DNA of 64,000 nt from Lepidurus packardi (Eukaryota; Arthropoda; Branchiopoda; Notostraca; Triopsidae): the NCBI GenBank assembly GCA_023053545.1, contig JAKZAN010000007.1:4712001-4776000 (forward strand), given 5' to 3'. The first letter of the stretch is position 1; each line of letters begins with the position of its first letter. Below the pieces are notes generated by a model. It was not told the DNA's origin. It made no database searches and saw nothing but the letters and a program-made list of their open reading frames with translations. Position numbers and translations under genes: made by a program. This document shows, piece after piece, positions 59,501-64,000 of this stretch.

Positions 59501-62500
59501 CCCTACGTATGTGTGGATACCTCTTCGGGAGGCAGCTGGCAGCGAACTAAACTGTGCGGTATAAAGGTGGATCGTCAGGCTGTTTCTCTATGCATCAGGG
59601 TACATTTTGGAAGCTGCGGGGCGCCAGCGAGCGGAGGAAACTTTTCCCGCCACTGGCACAATGTCAAGATATTTTTACCTGAGTGTGTCCAAACGTCGTG
59701 CTTAAGCAGAAAGTGCAGATGAAGAAGTAAGGGAACGGCTATTGTTAATCAGACGACATTGTCGAAGATTATGTGACAAGGTGACTGAGGTGAGTGCGGT
59801 TTTGTCACACGAATTTTCCACTTAGGATAGCAAGTTCGCACTCCAGAACTAATTGGACAGGTCTGTGGTCTGATGGCTTTGGCCGATTATAAAAAAGAAA
59901 CACACGAGTTGTTAGTCAGGAGAATTTATTCGATATTCATTTGCATTTCGAAAAAAGCAGTTTGGACGACTTCGTACTTGTACCCGGTACCCGGAGTTGA
60001 AGGGATGGGGAGATAGGGCTGGACTGGACCTCTAGGGTATATACTATGCATGAGAAGGTTCTACCAAAAGGGGGAAAGTGTCTACATATAGCAGGTATAT
60101 CACTTTCGCTTTTCTATTCCGTTTTTATATTTCGCCAGGAGCACATGCTATAATTTGGTTGGCTTGGTTGGTTGGGTTAATATATTGGGTTTGCCCAGAC
60201 GTTAGCTCTTTGAAAACGGACCAAACATGCATGAGAATGATTGGTGTTCCTTTTCATCTTTAAGCTTGGAAATGAAGGTGAACGGACGAAGAATTTGGTG
60301 GGGACTGGGCGATAATTTGAAAAGATTCCCGCCTGACTATGCCAGCAATGTCGAGAAGGGCGATGGTGAGTGTTCTTTGAGCCTCGAAGGGCTGTTTATT
60401 TTTAGTGTTCGGAGACTTAAAAGGGTGTGAAAAGGACAAGCAAATGGACGAGGGTAAAAATCGGTTGACGTAGATTTTGGAGCCTCGAGCTCCAATAACT
60501 CAAGAGTAAACTGGACTGGCTACTCATTGTTGTGATGATGACAAGTGTCTTAATAGAGGGGAACGTACGCTAGGTCAGTAGCCCTGCACAAGGACACACT
60601 GGGTACTCTACCGGTCTTTCAAGAAAAGGTAGCACCGTGCACACAGAAAAAATGTGGCCAGCGTGATTTGCACAATTTGTCGCTTGTAAACGACTTAATC
60701 GCCTTAGTAACTTCCTTTTCCCTATGCTAAAGGCATGTTAAGTAATGATCCCACGCCCTTGAACTGCGATTACTACCCAACTTGGTTTTCTTTCCTTTAC
60801 TGTAATTTTAGTTGCAATTGCAATTCTAGGAATTTTTTAAATGTTTGAAAAAGGATGCCTGTAGTTCAGTGTGGAGCACTAGAAGGTCCTCAACATGACA
60901 TCAGAGGTGACAGACATGCCCCTAATGTTGAGAACCCGAAAGGCATGTTGGCTAGATTAAAAAGAGTCCAAAAGAAAAAAGCATATTCAAGAAGTCAAAA
61001 TACGGCGTCAAGGTTAAGCAGCAAGTCGTGTTAAGCGCACGTACGACAGGTGGTCTTTTTCGCGCGGGCAGTGACCCACTAGCTGATAGATTGGTAGTGT
61101 TTTTAAGCCTATTACCTGAGTTGAACCTCTTCAACCAATCATTTCTGAGTTACAAAATGAACAAAGTTACGAAATTCGGAAGACCTTTTTTTAAGGAAAA
61201 GCGCCGAACAGAACATAAATCTGTCACCAGTATCTTGATTATTCTGGCTTGCATACTGATTCAAGGTTCTTTATCAGGTATATTCCCCGAACGACGCTTG
61301 CAGTCACTCGTTAATTAGGAGCTCCTTAAAGTGCATAACCAGCTAAATTGCAAAACAAACCTACCATGCCTATAAACTTCTTAAAGTTATTACATTACTA
61401 TTTAATTACAGAATACAGAGGCACTTCATATCGTTTGCAAAATTATAACTAAAATATTACAAAATGTGTTCAAATTGCGAAAATGTAAGAAGGAATAATT
61501 TATTTTTATTACTACATTTATTTGCTACTTCTCTACTGTATAAAATCTATGAACATTTAATAGTAATTAAAAAAAATATTTCTCTTTCCAAAATTAAGCT
61601 ACTAATTAACTTAATATTTTCATACCTATGCTAGATAGTTTCCTAAAGACAATAACGAACAGCAAAAGTATTCTACATTATTCGGTAGGGTATTTAAAAA
61701 TTATCAGTATTGATATTGTGCTAATTTTGAGGTAATACACTATTGTCATTTCAAAAACTAAAAATACATGATTTACAAAAGGCTTGGCAATTATGAAGAC
61801 GTAACATAAGTTACATATAGTATTTTAAGAGTACAATTATACGTCGAGTTAAACGTACGATGGAACACTCGTTCCCACATTGCCTAATTAGCGTGTGGCT
61901 CTCCGCTTGGGCCTAAAAAACCCGTATGGCTTTGCCTCACAAGTACTGGGTTCTCTTATTTAGGTCACGGGCTTGAATTTTGCATATGAAGGCTCACGGA
62001 GCCAAAAAAAGTCTTTTTCTCTACCGATATGTGTGCCGTCACGCATCTTTGTAAAGCTACTGCCGTAATATAGGAAGTCGGGCGTCGTTTTTCATGGTCA
62101 GGCAACTTTGTTAAAGAGCTTGTCACGCTTGTGCCACGCACCATGGATCGCAACCCTTTCGCGATGCCTTTATGTATTTATCCAATTAATGTGTCTCTTT
62201 CTCATCGCGCTTGACTCGCGTTTGGTTACCATGGTTATTGGAAGCCAGCCGACAAAAGTAACGAATAGAATAAAAGTAGAGCGGATGAATAAGAAACATC
62301 AAACATAGAAAAGGAGATTCCACAGGGCAACCTATTTCCCAGCCGGGACCCATAAACGGAGACTATGGAACCCATAATTATTGGTTCATAACATGCAGTT
62401 CTGAAAAAAAGGGGGCGAATTATTTTCCCCGAGGTGCTTACCATTGCCATGAAGTAGAACTGCTCGAAGTCTCGCTCTTGTTGCTTGGCACTTGCCAGAG

Positions 62501-62564
62501 TTTCCGCGTAGATGGCATGGCGTTGTAATGTTTCTTCACCTCGGTGGCATAGCCAAGAAAGAAC
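50580..62564 (-). CDS. Plekhg4: PLEKHG4/puratrophin-like Rho guanine nucleotide exchange factor (N-terminus outside window)
   Basis: Dbl-family exchange factors activate Rho GTPases; PLEKHG4/quattro members act on the actin cytoskeleton. Exons in the window: 62564-62442, 54491-54258, 54078-53869, 53804-53056 (with a likely 60-nt intron), 52973-52689, 52617-52368, 52314-52225, 52162-51941, 51872-51455, 51346-51230, 51149-50937, 50872-50580. This gives 1047 residues. Visible parts, numbered from 62564: a spectrin-like region (HRGEETLQRHA, IEKGNDLLEEL; 1-190), a Ser/Thr-rich linker, an acidic stretch, the DH domain (about 515-700; TERDYVRSLEYIIESYIPEL, YLLKPVQRMGKYALLLKQLL), and the PH domain (705-838; ISDIGMTAQVGES, KFEIWFRKRK, LSRLLWKQAF). 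The DIGMT and FEIWFR motifs are specific to this subfamily. The C-terminus is Ser-rich. Phases agree at every junction, including across the long intron. Confidence 0.9.
51404..51431. repeat. GAAA microsatellite
   Basis: Tandem GAAA units in the intron between exons ending at 51455 and starting at 51346. Read as TTTC on the gene strand, it lies upstream of the acceptor. Confidence 0.8.
53522..53581 (-). other. Probable 60-nt in-frame intron in the Rho GEF linker exon
   Basis: GTGACAGC opens and TGGTGTAATATAG closes the segment on the gene strand. It is AT-rich and would encode a hydrophobic insert (YSHIPYALICWCNI) inside an otherwise Ser/Thr-rich linker. Removal keeps the frame. Confidence 0.6.
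54492..62441. other. Long intron of the Rho GEF gene (about 7.9 kb)
   Basis: This intron is about 100 times longer than its neighbours. It contains a T-rich low-complexity stretch (56480-56740), a short C run near 55547 and an imperfect duplication (58089-58220). Open frames such as 56334-56720, 57234-57752 and 59021-59326 have no recognised motif, so I find no nested gene. Confidence 0.6.
58089..58220. repeat. Imperfect tandem duplication, unit about 70 bp
   Basis: 58089-58150 and 58159-58220 share GACATTCTTGGATGTTGCAC-like sequence, CTTGCCAA and CACCTTACAA in direct order. Confidence 0.7.
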
Positions 62565-62734
62565 CTATAATTACAAAAAAACGTAATGGTTAGCTTCCTA
62601 ATTACAGTACACATTATCTAGAATTGCTCTATTGAACCAACTTGGAAAAATTCTTTTATTAATTCATAGTCCTCTCCATTTCAATCTCAACACGTTCTTC
62701 GGATTTCATGACAAAAGTATGTAGTTTTTACTAC

Positions 62735-63017
62735 TGTAAAAAGTTACAGTACCGTGTCAATTTGAGCAATGAATTTTTGTTTTGTTTTTTCAACTAATGG
62801 AGTGAAAGAAAATACATGTTTTAACGATTCTCATGAACGAGATTTGACGAGAAGCGTTAACCTAAGCTAAACTAACCTAACTCATTTCCAATCCAACTAC
62901 CAATTTTCAACTCGACTGACACCCATTTGTCATTCTTTTCTGGAGAACGTTTTGCAACAATATGACCAACTTAGTGTCACTTGGATCTCCGGGTTTTTAA
63001 CCTGGAGAATCTTGTTC
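62735..63017. repeat. Dispersed repeat, inverted copy of 13311-13605
   Basis: Matches the reverse complement of the element in the cyclase intron over almost its full length. It contains CTAACCTAACTC. It lies upstream of the first visible Rho GEF exon, probably in the preceding intron. Confidence 0.7.
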
Positions 63018-64000
63018 AATCCGCCGCGACTCTCCTACGCCATCTACGTTCAAGGACCTTACTTTCTCAGTTGGTACACTTCGTATGAAACTGTCTCCTG
63101 TCCATTCCTGTTATCGAGGCTTATTTATTTTCCTGTGAAATTACTCTACTGTTTTGTTTACAATTTCAGCATGTGCTGGTAAGTTATAACACAAAGCTTA
63201 CCTAAAAGAAATTATATGAAATCGGGATTTAGAATCGTAAGGTTTTTACAAAAACGAAATCTAATCTCGACTAAAGACGGCAAATTTGACTTGAATATCG
63301 AACATCATTTACATAACAATGTTCGATCTTGAATTATGAATTATGAATTATGAGTTATTAACATGAATGTTGAGAAGCTCGGAGATCATACACATTCAGC
63401 AGAATCTAAGTGTGTGTAAAAGTCGTTGATCCAAGCACAGTGATCTTATTGTCTGAAAGGAATGCTTTTAATGTACCACAAATGATGTTTATATGGCCAA
63501 CAGAAAGGTGAAAATGCTTAACTTTTTGTAATTTTTTCTTTATATTATGTAGAACAGGGCTTCAAGCTGTGAGTCACAACAAAATAGCTTGTCATGTACA
63601 AGTCATTGAGACACAGAATACCCCATTTCTAAGCAATTGTTTAGTCCACTTTCAATTCTGGCCTTGTTCGCGGTAATGTAGGAACAAAAGAGTTGTTGTT
63701 AATCAAACGCAGCATCCTATCTTTCCAATACTTTATCATAACGTTTTCCACTTTTTCTAGTCCTAACAATAGTGGAACACTATGTTGGCGGACCACCCAT
63801 ATTTCGAAAAGTATTAAGAGTCTACGAAGCCTGCTTTCGTCTTGGCAAATTCCCCTATCGCCCGAACCGATTTAGAAACGTTCTTCCTTTCTCGTTTAGG
63901 AAATCAACTCCAGCACGTGCTATGTAGCTTTGGGTTCAAGCAGTTTAGTCAGGGCAATCAATTTCCCTGTACACAGCTCGCAGCGAAGCTTATAGAACTG
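63018..64000. other. Right end of the window, no supported feature
   Basis: Probably intron or upstream sequence of the Rho GEF gene. I see no further exon that joins in phase. Confidence 0.4.

Noticed and set aside
63910-64000. Another Rho GEF exon at the right edge (minus strand)
   Set aside because: A short open stretch exists, but it has no donor in a usable position and no family match.

Overview
The window is animal nuclear DNA, most likely from an arthropod. Genes are split by very short GT-AG introns (mostly 55-100 nt). The recognisable proteins are animal-specific: a FOG-type zinc finger, a rutabaga-type adenylyl cyclase, an insect-type thioester protein and a puratrophin-type Rho GEF. 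Short interspersed runs of the arthropod telomere unit TTAGG/CCTAA occur between genes. I cannot name the genus. There are no operons, CRISPR arrays or prokaryotic features.

Layout. 1-3123: last exon of a FOG/u-shaped transcription cofactor (+). 3124-7175: repeat-rich spacer with MITE-like elements, a GTGCAGTACTGG array between direct repeats, CCTAA runs and a decayed Ty3/gypsy reverse transcriptase. 7176-19264: an 18-exon Ca2+/calmodulin-type adenylyl cyclase (rutabaga/ADCY1, -), with two pogo/Tigger-like elements in its introns. 21778-23542: Clp1 RNA kinase (+). 24131-27512: lysophosphatidylcholine acyltransferase (-) with what look like two mutually exclusive catalytic exons. 28207-30221: ZC3H3 CCCH zinc finger (+). 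31291-32112: a five-exon 3CxxC zinc-finger protein (-). 32710-37036: two tandem SLC35F6-like transporters (-). 40900-49307: a thioester-containing protein (+) with six alternative cassettes for its variable region. 50580-62564 and probably beyond: a PLEKHG4/puratrophin-like DH-PH Rho GEF (-) with an intron of about 7.9 kb.

I built the splice models by hand from GT-AG sites, reading phase and remembered family patterns. In each complete multi-exon gene the exon lengths sum to an intact frame: cyclase 2003 aa (1981 if an in-frame mini-intron is removed), Clp1 444, LPCAT 499 or 498, ZC3H3 614, 3CxxC protein 191, transporters 428 and 399, thioester protein 1467 with cassette b. The genes do not form one pathway. 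They are ordinary neighbours in signalling, RNA processing, lipid remodelling, transport and innate immunity.

The most notable signals are the six-cassette array in the thioester protein gene, where every cassette has the same entry and exit phase, and the paired exons of the acyltransferase, which swap its HX4D catalytic block. Both imply one gene making several functionally distinct proteins.
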